Part shown: positions 28,056 through 36,414 of the stretch, piece by piece
Layout: every line of letters starts with the position of its first letter
How positions within the stretch are numbered: the stretch's first letter is position 1
Source: Aerococcaceae bacterium NML190073
GTDB taxonomy: Bacteria > Bacillota > Bacilli > Lactobacillales > Aerococcaceae
Assembly: GCA_026131555.1 (NCBI GenBank)
Contig: JAMXJH010000001.1
Span: forward strand, 124,001-188,000
Direction: 5' to 3'
Length of the DNA: 64,000 nucleotides
Notes under the pieces: model-generated
The model's database searches: none
Told to the model about the DNA's origin: nothing
Seen by the model: the letters and a program-made list of their open reading frames with translations, nothing else
Position numbers and translations under genes: made by a program

Positions 28056-28337
28056 TTAGCGTTTCTTAGTTTTCTTATCGTCTGCTGCGTGTCCTTTGTA
28101 TGTACGAGTTGGTACGAATTCACCTAATTTGTGACCGACCATATCTTCTTGAACATACACTGGTACGTGTTTACGGCCATCGTATACCGCGATTGTTAAC
28201 CCAATGAAGTTAGGGAAGATTGTTGAACGACGAGACCATGTCTTAATTACTTGTTTCTTTGTGCTTTCTGCTTGTTCTTCAACTTTTTTCATTAAATGAG
28301 CGTCACAGAAAGGTCCTTTTTTCAAACTACGACTCAC
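28056..28337 (-). CDS. rpsS: 30S ribosomal protein S19
   Basis: S19, 93 residues, in the head with S13. Starts [18 protein letters not shown] and contains [17 protein letters not shown]. Lies 35 bp after rplB. Confidence 0.99.
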   Translation of the reverse strand: MSRSLKKGPFCDAHLMKKVEEQAESTKKQVIKTWSRRSTIFPNFIGLTIAVYDGRKHVPVYVQEDMVGHKLGEFVPTRTYKGHAADDKKTKKR

Positions 28338-28372
28338 AGTGTAGCCTCCCTTCGATTATTTGTACTTAGTGA

Positions 28373-29203
28373 TTATTTTTTACGTCCGCGAATGATTAAC
28401 TTGCTTGAACGAGCTTTCTTAGAACGTGTTTTCTTACCAAGTGTCGGTTTACCCCATGGTGACATTGGTGATTTACGTCCGATTGGTGCGCGTCCTTCAC
28501 CACCACCGTGTGGGTGATCGTTCGGGTTCATTACAGATCCACGTACTTCTGGGCGTTTAGACATCCAGCGTGCGCGTCCTGCTTTACCGATGTTTACTAA
28601 TTCGTGTTGTTCGTTACCTACAACTCCAATTGTTGCACGGCATGTTGACAAAATCATGCGTACTTCACCAGAGTTCAAACGAACTAAAGTGTATTTACCT
28701 TCATGACCTAATACTTGTGCGCTAGTACCAGCTGAGCGGATTAATTGTCCGCCTTTACCTGGTTTCAACTCGATGTTGTGGATGAATGAACCAACCGGGA
28801 TGTTGATCAATGGTAATGCATTACCGATTTGGATGTCTGCATTCTCGCCTGATTCAATTTTTTGTCCAACTTTCAAGCCTTTAGGTGCTAAGATGTAAGT
28901 TTTCACTCCATCTTCGTAGTGAACTAATGCAATGTTCGCTGTACGGTTTGGATCGTACTCAACTGTTGCGATTGTTCCTACTACATTGTCTTTGTTACGT
29001 TTAAAGTCGATAATACGGTAAGCACGTTTGTTACCGCCACCTTGGTGACGAACTGTGATTTTACCTTGGTTATTACGACCAGCTTTTTGTTTTTGTGATG
29101 ATAACAATGATTTCTCCGGCTTAGAAGCTGTAATTTCTGAGAAATCATAACCCGTCATGTTACGACGGCCGTTAGAGGTCGGTTTGTATTTCTTAATCGC
29201 CAC
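28373..29203 (-). CDS. rplB: 50S ribosomal protein L2
   Basis: L2, 276 residues, required for peptidyl transferase assembly. The conserved C-terminal [21 protein letters not shown] includes the critical histidine. Starts [17 protein letters not shown]. Confidence 0.99.
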   Translation of the reverse strand: MAIKKYKPTSNGRRNMTGYDFSEITASKPEKSLLSSQKQKAGRNNQGKITVRHQGGGNKRAYRIIDFKRNKDNVVGTIATVEYDPNRTANIALVHYEDGVKTYILAPKGLKVGQKIESGENADIQIGNALPLINIPVGSFIHNIELKPGKGGQLIRSAGTSAQVLGHEGKYTLVRLNSGEVRMILSTCRATIGVVGNEQHELVNIGKAGRARWMSKRPEVRGSVMNPNDHPHGGGEGRAPIGRKSPMSPWGKPTLGKKTRSKKARSSKLIIRGRKK

Positions 29204-29237
29204 TATTATTCCCTCCTATGTTAGAATTTTCGTTGAA

Positions 29238-29534
29238 TTATTCTTCTTCAGAAGCGAATAATTCGATTGCTTTTGATTCTGGTTTCAATGTTACTACTGC
29301 TTTTTTGTACTTGCGTGTAAATCCAGCGTAACGACCCATGCGCTTAGCTTTTCCGTCAACGTTAATGGTGTTAACTTTAGCTACTTTAACTCCGTCAAAC
29401 AATGCTTCTACTGCTTGTTTCACTAATGTTTTGTTTGCACGACGGTCTACTTCAAAAGTGTATTTACCTTCTTCTAAGTCTCTCATTGATTGCTCAGTGA
29501 TAACCGGACGCAAGATAACTTCAGAATATTGCAT
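29238..29534 (-). CDS. rplW: 50S ribosomal protein L23
   Basis: L23, 98 residues, the docking site for trigger factor and SRP at the tunnel exit. Conserved [12 protein letters not shown] and [27 protein letters not shown] overlaps the rplD stop by one base. Confidence 0.98.
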   Translation of the reverse strand: MQYSEVILRPVITEQSMRDLEEGKYTFEVDRRANKTLVKQAVEALFDGVKVAKVNTINVDGKAKRMGRYAGFTRKYKKAVVTLKPESKAIELFASEEE

Positions 29535-30157
29535 TATGCTAAAGCCTCCTCTACTGTTGAAAGCGCCGCTTGTGTAATAATCACTTTGTCGTAATTTACT
29601 ACGTCTAACACGTTTACGTTGTTATCGTCGATAACTTTCACATTTGGAAGGTTACGTGCTGATAAGTATGCGTTCGCGTTGTCGCCTTCTAAAACTAATA
29701 ATACTTTAGAATCAACGTTTAAGTTGTTCAATACTTGCTTGAATTCTTTCGTTTGTGGTGCTGCGAAGTTTAACGCATCTACTACTAAGAATTTATCTTC
29801 CGCTACTTTTTGTGACAATACTGATTGTAATGCTAAGCGGCGAACTTTTTTAGGTAATTTATAACTATATGAACGAGGTGTTGGTCCGAAGACTACGCCA
29901 CCGCCAACCCATTGTGGTGAACGTGTTGAACCTTGACGCGCACGGCCTGTTCCTTTTTGTCTCCAAGGTTTGCGTCCTCCACCGCGTACTGCGCTACGGT
30001 TTTTGACTGCGTGTGTGCCTTGACGTAATGATGCACGTTGCATAATAACTGCATCGAAGATAACTGCTTCATTTGGCTCAATTCCGAAGATTGCTTCGTT
30101 CAAAGCAACTTCTCCAATTGACGAACCTGATTGATTATATAAGGTAACTTTTGGCAT
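29534..30157 (-). CDS. rplD: 50S ribosomal protein L4
   Basis: L4, 207 residues. The tunnel loop [20 protein letters not shown] is conserved near residues 57-76. L4 also represses the S10 operon in some bacteria; whether the leader before rpsJ here responds to it cannot be seen. Confidence 0.99.
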   Translation of the reverse strand: MPKVTLYNQSGSSIGEVALNEAIFGIEPNEAVIFDAVIMQRASLRQGTHAVKNRSAVRGGGRKPWRQKGTGRARQGSTRSPQWVGGGVVFGPTPRSYSYKLPKKVRRLALQSVLSQKVAEDKFLVVDALNFAAPQTKEFKQVLNNLNVDSKVLLVLEGDNANAYLSARNLPNVKVIDDNNVNVLDVVNYDKVIITQAALSTVEEALA

Positions 30158-30179
30158 TCTCTCGTTCCTCCCTTCTCAA

Positions 30180-30815
30180 TTATTTCACTGTTTTGATTGC
30201 TTGTTTGATTTCTACTAATGACTTCTTAGCGCCCGGTACGTTTCCTTTAATTAAGATAACGTTGTTTTCTACGTCAACCGCAACGATTTCCAAGTTTTGG
30301 ATTGTTACGCGTTCGCCACCTGTTTGACCCGGTAGGCCTTTACCTTTGAATACACGTGATGGGAATGATGCTCCACCCATTGATCCAGGACGACGGTGGT
30401 AACGTGAACCGTGTGCCATTGGTCCGCGGCTTTGTCCGTGACGTTTGATTGCGCCTTGGAATCCTTTACCTTTTGATGTACCCGTCACATCGACGATGTC
30501 ACCAACTGCGAAAGTTTCCACTGTTACTTCTTGTCCTACTTGATATTCTCCTAGCTCTACGTCGCGGAATTCGCGGATGAAGCGCTTAGGAGTAGCATTT
30601 GCTTTTGCTACATGACCTTTAGCAGGTTTGTTTGCCAATACTTCACGCATGTCTTGGAAGCCCAATTGTACAGCTTCGTAGCCATCATTTTCGATTGTTT
30701 TTAATTGCAAAACCACGTTTGGTGTTGCTTCAACAACTGTTACAGGGACTAATTCACCGTTTGGAGTGAAGAATTGAGTCATACCTACTTTTTTACCTAA
30801 GATTCCTTTGGTCAT
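30180..30815 (-). CDS. rplC: 50S ribosomal protein L3
   Basis: L3, 211 residues, near the peptidyl transferase centre. Starts [16 protein letters not shown], and the central loop [19 protein letters not shown] is conserved. Confidence 0.99.
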   Translation of the reverse strand: MTKGILGKKVGMTQFFTPNGELVPVTVVEATPNVVLQLKTIENDGYEAVQLGFQDMREVLANKPAKGHVAKANATPKRFIREFRDVELGEYQVGQEVTVETFAVGDIVDVTGTSKGKGFQGAIKRHGQSRGPMAHGSRYHRRPGSMGGASFPSRVFKGKGLPGQTGGERVTIQNLEIVAVDVENNVILIKGNVPGAKKSLVEIKQAIKTVK

Positions 30816-30845
30816 GAGTACACCTCCATTTTTTCTTTATTTTGA

Positions 30846-31154
30846 TTATAATTTGATTTCTACGTCTACACCGCTTGGTAAATCTAATTTCATTAAAGCG
30901 TCAACTGTTTTAGCTGTTGGCTCTAAGATGTCGATTAAGCGTTTGTGTGTACGCATTTCGAATTGTTCGCGAGAATCTTTGTATTTGTGAGTCGCACGGA
31001 TTACTGTGTACACTGAACGCTCTGTTGGCAATGGAATTGGTCCTGCCGTTTTAGCTCCTGTTCTTTGTGCTGTTTCAACGATCTTAGCCGCTGATAAATC
31101 CAATGCTCTGTGCTCGTAAGCTTTCAAGCGAATACGAATTTTTTTGTTTGCCAT
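30846..31154 (-). CDS. rpsJ: 30S ribosomal protein S10
   Basis: S10 (NusE), 102 residues, ribosomal and antitermination protein. Starts [19 protein letters not shown] and ends [13 protein letters not shown]. First gene of the roughly 14 kb ribosomal operon ending at rplQ, behind a 180-base leader and a strong promoter. Confidence 0.99.
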   Translation of the reverse strand: MANKKIRIRLKAYEHRALDLSAAKIVETAQRTGAKTAGPIPLPTERSVYTVIRATHKYKDSREQFEMRTHKRLIDILEPTAKTVDALMKLDLPSGVDVEIKL

Positions 31155-31333
31155 TTAGTTTCCCTCCTTCGTCAATTTTCAAAAAATGACTAGCTCCACA
31201 AGAATTTCCAAACTCACACGTCCGTGGCAATGCGTCCGGGTGTGTCGCAACCTCTCGCTTCTTAGCTGTCGCCCCGCATCTTATAGGGGGCTGTGCCTGC
31301 CAATGGGCATAATAAGCCCTTTACATAGGCAAC
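31155..31333 (-). promoter_or_regulatory. 5' leader of the S10 operon
   Basis: About 180 untranslated bases between the promoter and rpsJ, GC-richer than the flanks. Several short inverted repeats are visible, for example around GGGCTTATTATGCCC at 31306-31320. The position suits an autoregulatory ribosomal protein leader. I could not match it to a known consensus by eye. Confidence 0.45.
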
Positions 31334-31339
31334 ATGACA

Positions 31340-31368
31340 ATTATAGCGAAAATAAAAACGACTTGCAA
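31340..31368 (-). promoter_or_regulatory. Promoter of the S10-spc-alpha operon
   Basis: Minus strand TTGCAA (31363-31368), 17 bases, TATAAT (31340-31345). I found no other strong promoter before rplQ in the ribosomal cluster. Confidence 0.85.
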
Positions 31369-31508
31369 GGCTTTTTTTGTTGATTTTAGTGGATTTTTGC
31401 AAGTTTTTTTATGATTTCGTTTTCATAATATCACTCGTGTTTTTTCAGCAAAAATGTTACAATAAATCCGAGTTTCCACTCAAATTATTTTCCTTTAGGA
31501 GTAGCCAC

Positions 31509-32120
31509 ATGCAAAAAATTATTCTTTCTTTATGTATATTATTTATTTTTCCGGTTGCGGTTTTTGCCCAAGAACAAGAAGATGAAGAAACAACAAACGA
31601 AACTTTCTATTATTCCTATTATATGGAAGACTACGAACCCTACAATCCCGAATTAGTTCAGGTGAATGCCCCTGATTTCATAGCCGTATGTAACGAAATC
31701 AGTGCGTTGCGTCCGATTGTTGAAGATGCTTTTGCTCGCGCACGCTATAAAATTGCGGAGGATGACTTAGATGAATATCAAAGTGCACTTCGTCGAATAG
31801 AACATGCGGAAAGGTATGAATGGTATGAAGGGCAAGATGCGATGGCAAACGCCTATGAGAACCTTCACCATGTATTAGGTGTTATCGCGCGACTGGAGGC
31901 GTTGAATACACCCAAGATTGAAGATTCGAAATCTGTCGTCTCCTCAATCACACCAGCTGAGCAAAATGAATCCGCACCTTCAATCAATGAATTTACGCAA
32001 AATTTATTTGAACAATTGCTGAAACACTTGAAGACTCAGCCACTGCAAATCATTCGACTTACTCGTCCACATCAGCCATTGCATGTTCTCATTTGGTTCA
32101 TTGAACTGTTGGGAAGTTAA
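31509..32120 (+). CDS. Small secreted protein of unknown function
   Basis: I do not recognise this 203-residue protein. A signal peptide (MQKIILSLCILFIFPVAVFA) is followed by an acidic Glu/Tyr-rich segment (about 21-50) and a mostly helical, charged region (about 55-135). A polar linker and a C-terminal helical stretch with Leu/Trp residues end the protein. ATG 31509 is preceded by TAGGAG at 7 bases; the longer frame from 31377 has no ribosome site and is not signal-peptide-like. It is an isolated plus-strand gene divergent from the S10 promoter and convergent with the dynamin-like gene. A weak TACAAT (31458-31463) is a possible -10. No membrane anchor or sorting motif is evident. Confidence 0.75.
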   Translation: MQKIILSLCILFIFPVAVFAQEQEDEETTNETFYYSYYMEDYEPYNPELVQVNAPDFIAVCNEISALRPIVEDAFARARYKIAEDDLDEYQSALRRIEHAERYEWYEGQDAMANAYENLHHVLGVIARLEALNTPKIEDSKSVVSSITPAEQNESAPSINEFTQNLFEQLLKHLKTQPLQIIRLTRPHQPLHVLIWFIELLGS

Positions 32121-32126
32121 AATAAT

Positions 32127-32164
32127 AACTCCATACTTCTAGGCAATTCTAGAAGCATGGAGTT
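32127..32164 (+). terminator. Bidirectional terminator between convergent genes
   Basis: Stem AACTCCATaCTTCTAG/CTAGAAGcATGGAGTT with a 6-base loop. T-rich sequence follows on the plus strand, and ATTATTTT follows on the minus strand. It can end both the secreted-protein gene and the dynamin-like gene. Confidence 0.85.
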
Positions 32165-32219
32165 TGCTCTTATTTTAACCAACCAAAATTAGTCTAATTT
32201 ACGTTTTACCTTGTAGCTA

Positions 32220-34445
32220 TTATTTAGCTGGATCTTCCTCAGTGTAGTTTGTTTCAACTATCATATCTTCCACAAAGTTTTCTGCCTTTAATCTGAGACA
32301 GCCTAAATGACAAATGACCTCATCAAATTGTTCCGGCGTTGACTTGATTTTTTCTTTCAAGGTACTTAGATGTTCATTAGCCTTCTCATCTAATTCTCTT
32401 ACATAACTTTGTGCCCCTTTTAGCCAATCTTGAGCGTACGCATCAATCGCCTCACACATTTTTTCGCTCATTCTGTTTTCTTCATACGTAGCAATCAAAT
32501 GTTTCGCAAGTTTCGATTGCCACTGCGATAAACCAAGAAGCGCGCCCACAGCTAACATAGCACCCACTGTTAAACCAATTGCCCAAACTACCGGTCCTCC
32601 TGTTGCCGCAATCACTGTAACAAGGACTGTAGGAGAAGAAATTATTCCTAATGATGTCAAAATCCCTCCTATTTTGGCTGCTAGAATGTATAATCCCAAA
32701 TTCGAAGCAGTCGTTGCAGCTGACCACAGAAACGCTCCGCCGATAATCCCTCCTGTTAATATACTTGCAGTAACCGCTTCATAATCAAAATACTGCGTGG
32801 AAACAGGTGATTTTTCTTGAACTTTTGAAAGAACTTGTCCATATACATCCGACATGTTGTTAGAAAATTGATACAACACTTGCCCTAATTTTTCTTGATG
32901 CAACGTTTCTAGCCAAGAAACAAATTCTTCTTTTGATTCTTTATCATTCTTAACGTCACGTTCTTTCATCAATTCAACCAATGATTCCTGTGTCATCGTA
33001 GACTTGTAGTACTCCATGTATTCATGCTTACATTCAAGCTTATACAGTCTTACTTTCTCTGTGAGTTCTTTCTCCATCTGACTATGGTTCTCAAGCAAAT
33101 TAGGTAAGTTATCTTGAAACACTTGAAATTCTGCTCGTAGTCGCGCTTCCTCTGCTTTATCGTCTGTCAATTGTTCGATTTCTTCAGTGATTAGCGCCAT
33201 AAAGCGTTCCGTAGCTTTTGCAAGCCGTTCTTTTTGAACAGTAAACAACTTACGTGATGCTTGTTCTAACGTTTCTAGTAAAGCTTTTGTAAAATCATAG
33301 GCATACGATTCAATATCAATACTGAAAGGATAAAATCTACTCTTAAGCTGAGTTCTTGTATAACCTACTTCGCTAAATGTTGAATCTCCACAGTTCTTAG
33401 CAAGCCTTTCTGCTCCTCGTTCTAGAATCTGCTGCACTTCCAATTTATTAGAAATTATTTGCGCTTGAGTTCCTAACACGAACAGATTCCCGAAAGGTTC
33501 CACTCCAAAGCGATGATGAGGCAATAACGAATTCAAACGTCGAATCGCCGGTTTCAAATAGTCCACCGAATCTTTATGTAAAAACTGGTTAATAACAGAG
33601 GTATATACCAATATATCCGCGCTTGCTCTTGCATAAACGGATTGAGCTTGATCACTTTCTCCTTCATCATCATTACCTGCACTTATTCCTGGTGTATCCC
33701 AAATCTCACAATGATTAAGTATCGGAGCGTCAACGAAAGTAAAAATCGTTAACATCTCGGCTTCCCCTACATCATATGCATCGCCAATTCTATCGCCGAA
33801 TTTTGCAATTAAATCTCGGCTTCCACTGTCTACTACACAATTATCCTTCTCGTCCTGTAAATCCCACAGCTCAAGATTTGTAACCCTCCCATTATTATTT
33901 TTTACAATAAGGGTATTGTCGTTTAACCACCTAGGTTTATCAGAAGTGTGTATTACTCGGATAATTGTTCCCGTTGCTGGCGTCCACCTAGCAGGAACAA
34001 TCTCTGAGCCTAACAGATAGTTAATCAATGTGCTTTTTCCACTATCCGATGGTCCTACCAATGCAATAGACGGCTTCTTAGTGTATTGGCGAATCGATTG
34101 TAATTCTCTCACAAATTCTTCTAACAACGGAGACTTAAGTAACGTACTATCATATTCGTAGTTTTCAAATTGTTGGATGTACTCTTGTAATTTTTTTCGT
34201 GCTGAATTCAACACAGCATTATCGTTAAATTTCATTACCATTTTTTGTTCCTCCTTGTATTCAAATAAATCTTCTAACCTATAACCAATTGCATTTGCAT
34301 AACTGACCAATTTATCAACAGATAAATTTTCCGGGGACTTCTCCCAATTAAGAATAGTTGACTTAGACACATTCAATGTATCAGCAACCTCCTCTAGAGT
34401 TTTGCCTACATAAGTTCTTAAATACTCTAAATTAACTAGTTTCAT
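32220..34445 (-). CDS. Xre-type HTH fused to a dynamin-like GTPase
   Basis: A 741-residue protein with an unusual architecture. Residues 4-62 form a Cro/Xre-type helix-turn-helix (KTLEEVADTLNVSKSTILNWEK). After a linker, a dynamin-family G domain has P-loop GPSDSGKST at 131-139, a switch-like PATGT near 156-160 and DTPG at 250-253. A canonical N/TKxD is missing; GTQAQ at 325-329 sits at that place. Helical, coiled-coil-prone sequence spans about 395-545, a Gly/Ala-rich hydrophobic segment 557-640, and a charged helical end 645-741. Such hydrophobic segments in bacterial dynamins insert into membranes. AAAGGAGG lies 6 bases before ATG 34445. The gene is AT-richer than its neighbours and monocistronic, suggesting acquisition. 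Function unknown; membrane remodelling or phage defence are possible by analogy. Confidence 0.8.
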   Translation of the reverse strand: MKLVNLEYLRTYVGKTLEEVADTLNVSKSTILNWEKSPENLSVDKLVSYANAIGYRLEDLFEYKEEQKMVMKFNDNAVLNSARKKLQEYIQQFENYEYDSTLLKSPLLEEFVRELQSIRQYTKKPSIALVGPSDSGKSTLINYLLGSEIVPARWTPATGTIIRVIHTSDKPRWLNDNTLIVKNNNGRVTNLELWDLQDEKDNCVVDSGSRDLIAKFGDRIGDAYDVGEAEMLTIFTFVDAPILNHCEIWDTPGISAGNDDEGESDQAQSVYARASADILVYTSVINQFLHKDSVDYLKPAIRRLNSLLPHHRFGVEPFGNLFVLGTQAQIISNKLEVQQILERGAERLAKNCGDSTFSEVGYTRTQLKSRFYPFSIDIESYAYDFTKALLETLEQASRKLFTVQKERLAKATERFMALITEEIEQLTDDKAEEARLRAEFQVFQDNLPNLLENHSQMEKELTEKVRLYKLECKHEYMEYYKSTMTQESLVELMKERDVKNDKESKEEFVSWLETLHQEKLGQVLYQFSNNMSDVYGQVLSKVQEKSPVSTQYFDYEAVTASILTGGIIGGAFLWSAATTASNLGLYILAAKIGGILTSLGIISSPTVLVTVIAATGGPVVWAIGLTVGAMLAVGALLGLSQWQSKLAKHLIATYEENRMSEKMCEAIDAYAQDWLKGAQSYVRELDEKANEHLSTLKEKIKSTPEQFDEVICHLGCLRLKAENFVEDMIVETNYTEEDPAK
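34239..34256 (-). promoter_or_regulatory. Internal ribosome site and start inside the HTH-GTPase gene
   Basis: AAGGAGG (34250-34256), 8 bases, then ATG (34239-34241) in frame, exactly at the junction between the HTH domain and the GTPase part. Initiation here would give a 673-residue GTPase without DNA-binding domain. It may be a used second start or the relic of a gene fusion. Confidence 0.55.
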
Positions 34446-34471
34446 AATATACCTCCTTTCTATAATTTTGA

Positions 34472-34492
34472 TGATTACACTTTATGTAATCA
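34472..34492 (-). promoter_or_regulatory. Inverted repeat, candidate operator of the HTH-GTPase
   Basis: Perfect 8-bp arms TGATTACA/TGTAATCA separated by 5 bases. Located between the -10 box and the ribosome site, covering the expected transcription start. Fits autoregulation by the encoded HTH, which is inference. Confidence 0.6.
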
Positions 34493-34500
34493 CATTTATT

Positions 34501-34527
34501 ATTATATCGTCTAAAAAAAAAATACAA
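34501..34527 (-). promoter_or_regulatory. Promoter of the HTH-GTPase gene
   Basis: Minus strand TATAAT (34501-34506) with TTGTAT 15 bases upstream (34522-34527) across an A/T homopolymer. The short spacer suggests a weak or regulated promoter. Confidence 0.55.
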
Positions 34528-34594
34528 GTATTTTTTGAAAAAAAGTTCAATTTTTTTAAACTCGGATGTTTATTTTTGTTTTTTAAGCAAAAAA

Positions 34595-34643
34595 AACAGG
34601 ATATAGCAACTTTTTTACAGTAGAAAAGTTGTCCTATCCTGTT
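34595..34643 (-). terminator. Terminator after tag
   Basis: Long stem AACAGGATA...TATCCTGTT with inner CAACTTTT/AAAAGTTG pairing, followed by eight T on the minus strand. Confidence 0.9.
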
Positions 34644-34649
34644 ATTTTG

Positions 34650-35207
34650 TTACCTAAATGGGCAATTTAATTCATGGTCGTTGATAATACCTATCGCTTG
34701 CAAGTAAGCATAGACAGTCACTGAACCTAGAAATTTGAAACCGCGTTGTTTCAAATCTTTTGCAATAGCGTCACTCAAAGGCGACTTGGTCAGAAATTCA
34801 TCCGTTTGATTCATGATTGTTTCACCGTTCGTGAATGACCAAATATACGCATCGAAACTCCCGAATGTTTGCTGAATCTTCAAGAAGGCTTGCGCATTGG
34901 CGATTGTTGCATTGATTTTGCCACGATGGCGAACGATACCGACATCTTGCACCAATGCTTCTACTTTATCTTGCCCGTAATTCGCAATGCGGTGGTAATC
35001 GAAGTGGTCGAACGCCGCATCAAAGGCTGCACTCTTGGACAAAATCAATTGCCACGACAGCCCGACATGGAAAGATTCCAACACGAGCCAGCGGAATAAT
35101 TGCCGATCATCATGTTCTGGCTTCCCCCAATGGTTATCATGGTAAGCGACGTAATAGTCAGGTTTCCCTTGCACCCATGCACAACGTTTGTCGTCAAGCT
35201 TATTCAT
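34650..35207 (-). CDS. tag: DNA-3-methyladenine glycosylase I
   Basis: Base excision repair enzyme removing 3-methyladenine, 185 residues. Family motifs are present: CAWVQGKPDYYVAYHDNHWG at the start, the DD/FRWLVLESFHVGLSWQLIL helix, and the C-terminal HELNC. The zinc ligands (N-terminal Cys, YHD His, final His and Cys) appear intact. The frame opens at 35246, but ATG 35207 follows AGAGGA and gives the canonical N-terminus. It overlaps the end of the small upstream gene by 8 bp, implying coupling. Confidence 0.93.
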   Translation of the reverse strand: MNKLDDKRCAWVQGKPDYYVAYHDNHWGKPEHDDRQLFRWLVLESFHVGLSWQLILSKSAAFDAAFDHFDYHRIANYGQDKVEALVQDVGIVRHRGKINATIANAQAFLKIQQTFGSFDAYIWSFTNGETIMNQTDEFLTKSPLSDAIAKDLKQRGFKFLGSVTVYAYLQAIGIINDHELNCPFR

Positions 35208-35367
35208 CGTCGGAATCCTCTCGTAACGCCTGCGGATTGAAATCAAATTGATCCGCCGGATCTTTGACCTTCACTTTCTTTTCTTCCAACACAATACCCA
35301 AGTCACGCATTGCATCATCAATATCTTTCACTTGGCGTTCCATAAACTTCTTATCTTTTACTGCCAT
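35200..35367 (-). CDS. Small acidic protein of unknown function (55 aa)
   Basis: An open frame of 55 residues, starting MAVKDKKFMERQVKDID and ending QALREDSDDE, not long enough to stand out by size. AAGGAGG precedes the ATG by 7 bases. It lies 12 bp downstream of the YdcF-like gene and its last 8 bases overlap tag, so it is wedged in an operon. Charged and probably helical in the first half; no cysteines, signal or membrane segment. I do not assign it to a family. The ribosome site and operon packing support translation. Confidence 0.7.
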   Translation of the reverse strand: MAVKDKKFMERQVKDIDDAMRDLGIVLEEKKVKVKDPADQFDFNPQALREDSDDE

Positions 35368-35379
35368 TGACTTTCCTCC

Positions 35380-36390
35380 TTAAATCCACTCAAACACTTG
35401 CATAATCCCTTGAGTCATCAAACCTAATAGAAACACGTAATTCACTTCTTTCGTCAAAATGAGAAACGCAATGTATTCGCGCACAACGGAATACGGCCAC
35501 AAATGCCATGCGGTGCGCGAACCTAGATAGCCGACTTTGAAGCGCATACGGTCGGCTAATTGTTTTGTTCGGACGAGGTGAAACTTACTGGTAATCACGA
35601 GCACCCGCTCTGCTGTCGCTTGTTGTTGTAATAGGATAGATGAATAAATTAAGTTCTCGTAAGTATTACGCGACAGTGGCTCACATTGAACACACGATGG
35701 TTCAATGCCTCGGTTCACTAAGTATTGTTTCATCTGTTCCGCCTCGGTGACACCATTCGGATGACGCACACCGCCTGACACAATGAAACGTACGGGATGC
35801 GCCTGCTTCTCGGCGTATGCCAAAGCACAATCCAAACGACGTTGCAAGGTATCCAACACTTCGCCGTCTTCTCCGATTTCAGTTCCGAGAATCAATACAG
35901 TTGTTGCTTTTTTGTCACGGAAGCAAAAATGAACCGCCGGTATGCAGAGGACAAAACTTAGGAAAGTCGCACTGAAATACAAGGCGATAATCGTATAGAC
36001 ACTGATAAAGCGCGCATAAGCGAAAGGCGCTCGATTCGTCAATCCCCAAAGCGTGAACGCAACGAAAGCCAGAAAAGATAATGCCATTAATATTTGCGCT
36101 AAGCGTTCGCCTCTAATCGGCTTATGCTCCCTTAAAGCCTTAAACACCATAAGCAACGCCAACCCTACCAAAATAAACGGCACACCTAGCATAACGAAAC
36201 TGCTGATAATATAGAAAAAATAACGCAAAACATAAATCGGCGTCCACATCGTATCTTGAAAAAGTAACAGTACGATGCTGGTCAAACCGTAAACAGCCCA
36301 AACGACCGGCTGAAACGTTGTTCGCCGTACAAGATGGAGCGCCAACAACCCGGCGCCGACAATGCCGACACTGAACACATTCAAATACAT
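35380..36390 (-). CDS. YdcF/SanA-like (DUF218) membrane protein
   Basis: A 336-residue membrane protein. Hydrophobic segments fill about 1-160 (roughly five helices). A DUF218/YdcF domain covers about 165-310 with the family motifs VLILGTEI, RLDCALAYA, FIVSGG, EAEQMKQYL, SRNTYENL and TSKFHLVRT. Family members are linked to envelope functions in other bacteria; the biochemical activity is not established. Downstream of rsmI by 24 bp and probably in that operon. Confidence 0.85.
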   Translation of the reverse strand: MYLNVFSVGIVGAGLLALHLVRRTTFQPVVWAVYGLTSIVLLLFQDTMWTPIYVLRYFFYIISSFVMLGVPFILVGLALLMVFKALREHKPIRGERLAQILMALSFLAFVAFTLWGLTNRAPFAYARFISVYTIIALYFSATFLSFVLCIPAVHFCFRDKKATTVLILGTEIGEDGEVLDTLQRRLDCALAYAEKQAHPVRFIVSGGVRHPNGVTEAEQMKQYLVNRGIEPSCVQCEPLSRNTYENLIYSSILLQQQATAERVLVITSKFHLVRTKQLADRMRFKVGYLGSRTAWHLWPYSVVREYIAFLILTKEVNYVFLLGLMTQGIMQVFEWI

Positions 36391-36414
36391 TAGCGCTCCT
36401 CCTTTCTATGACCG

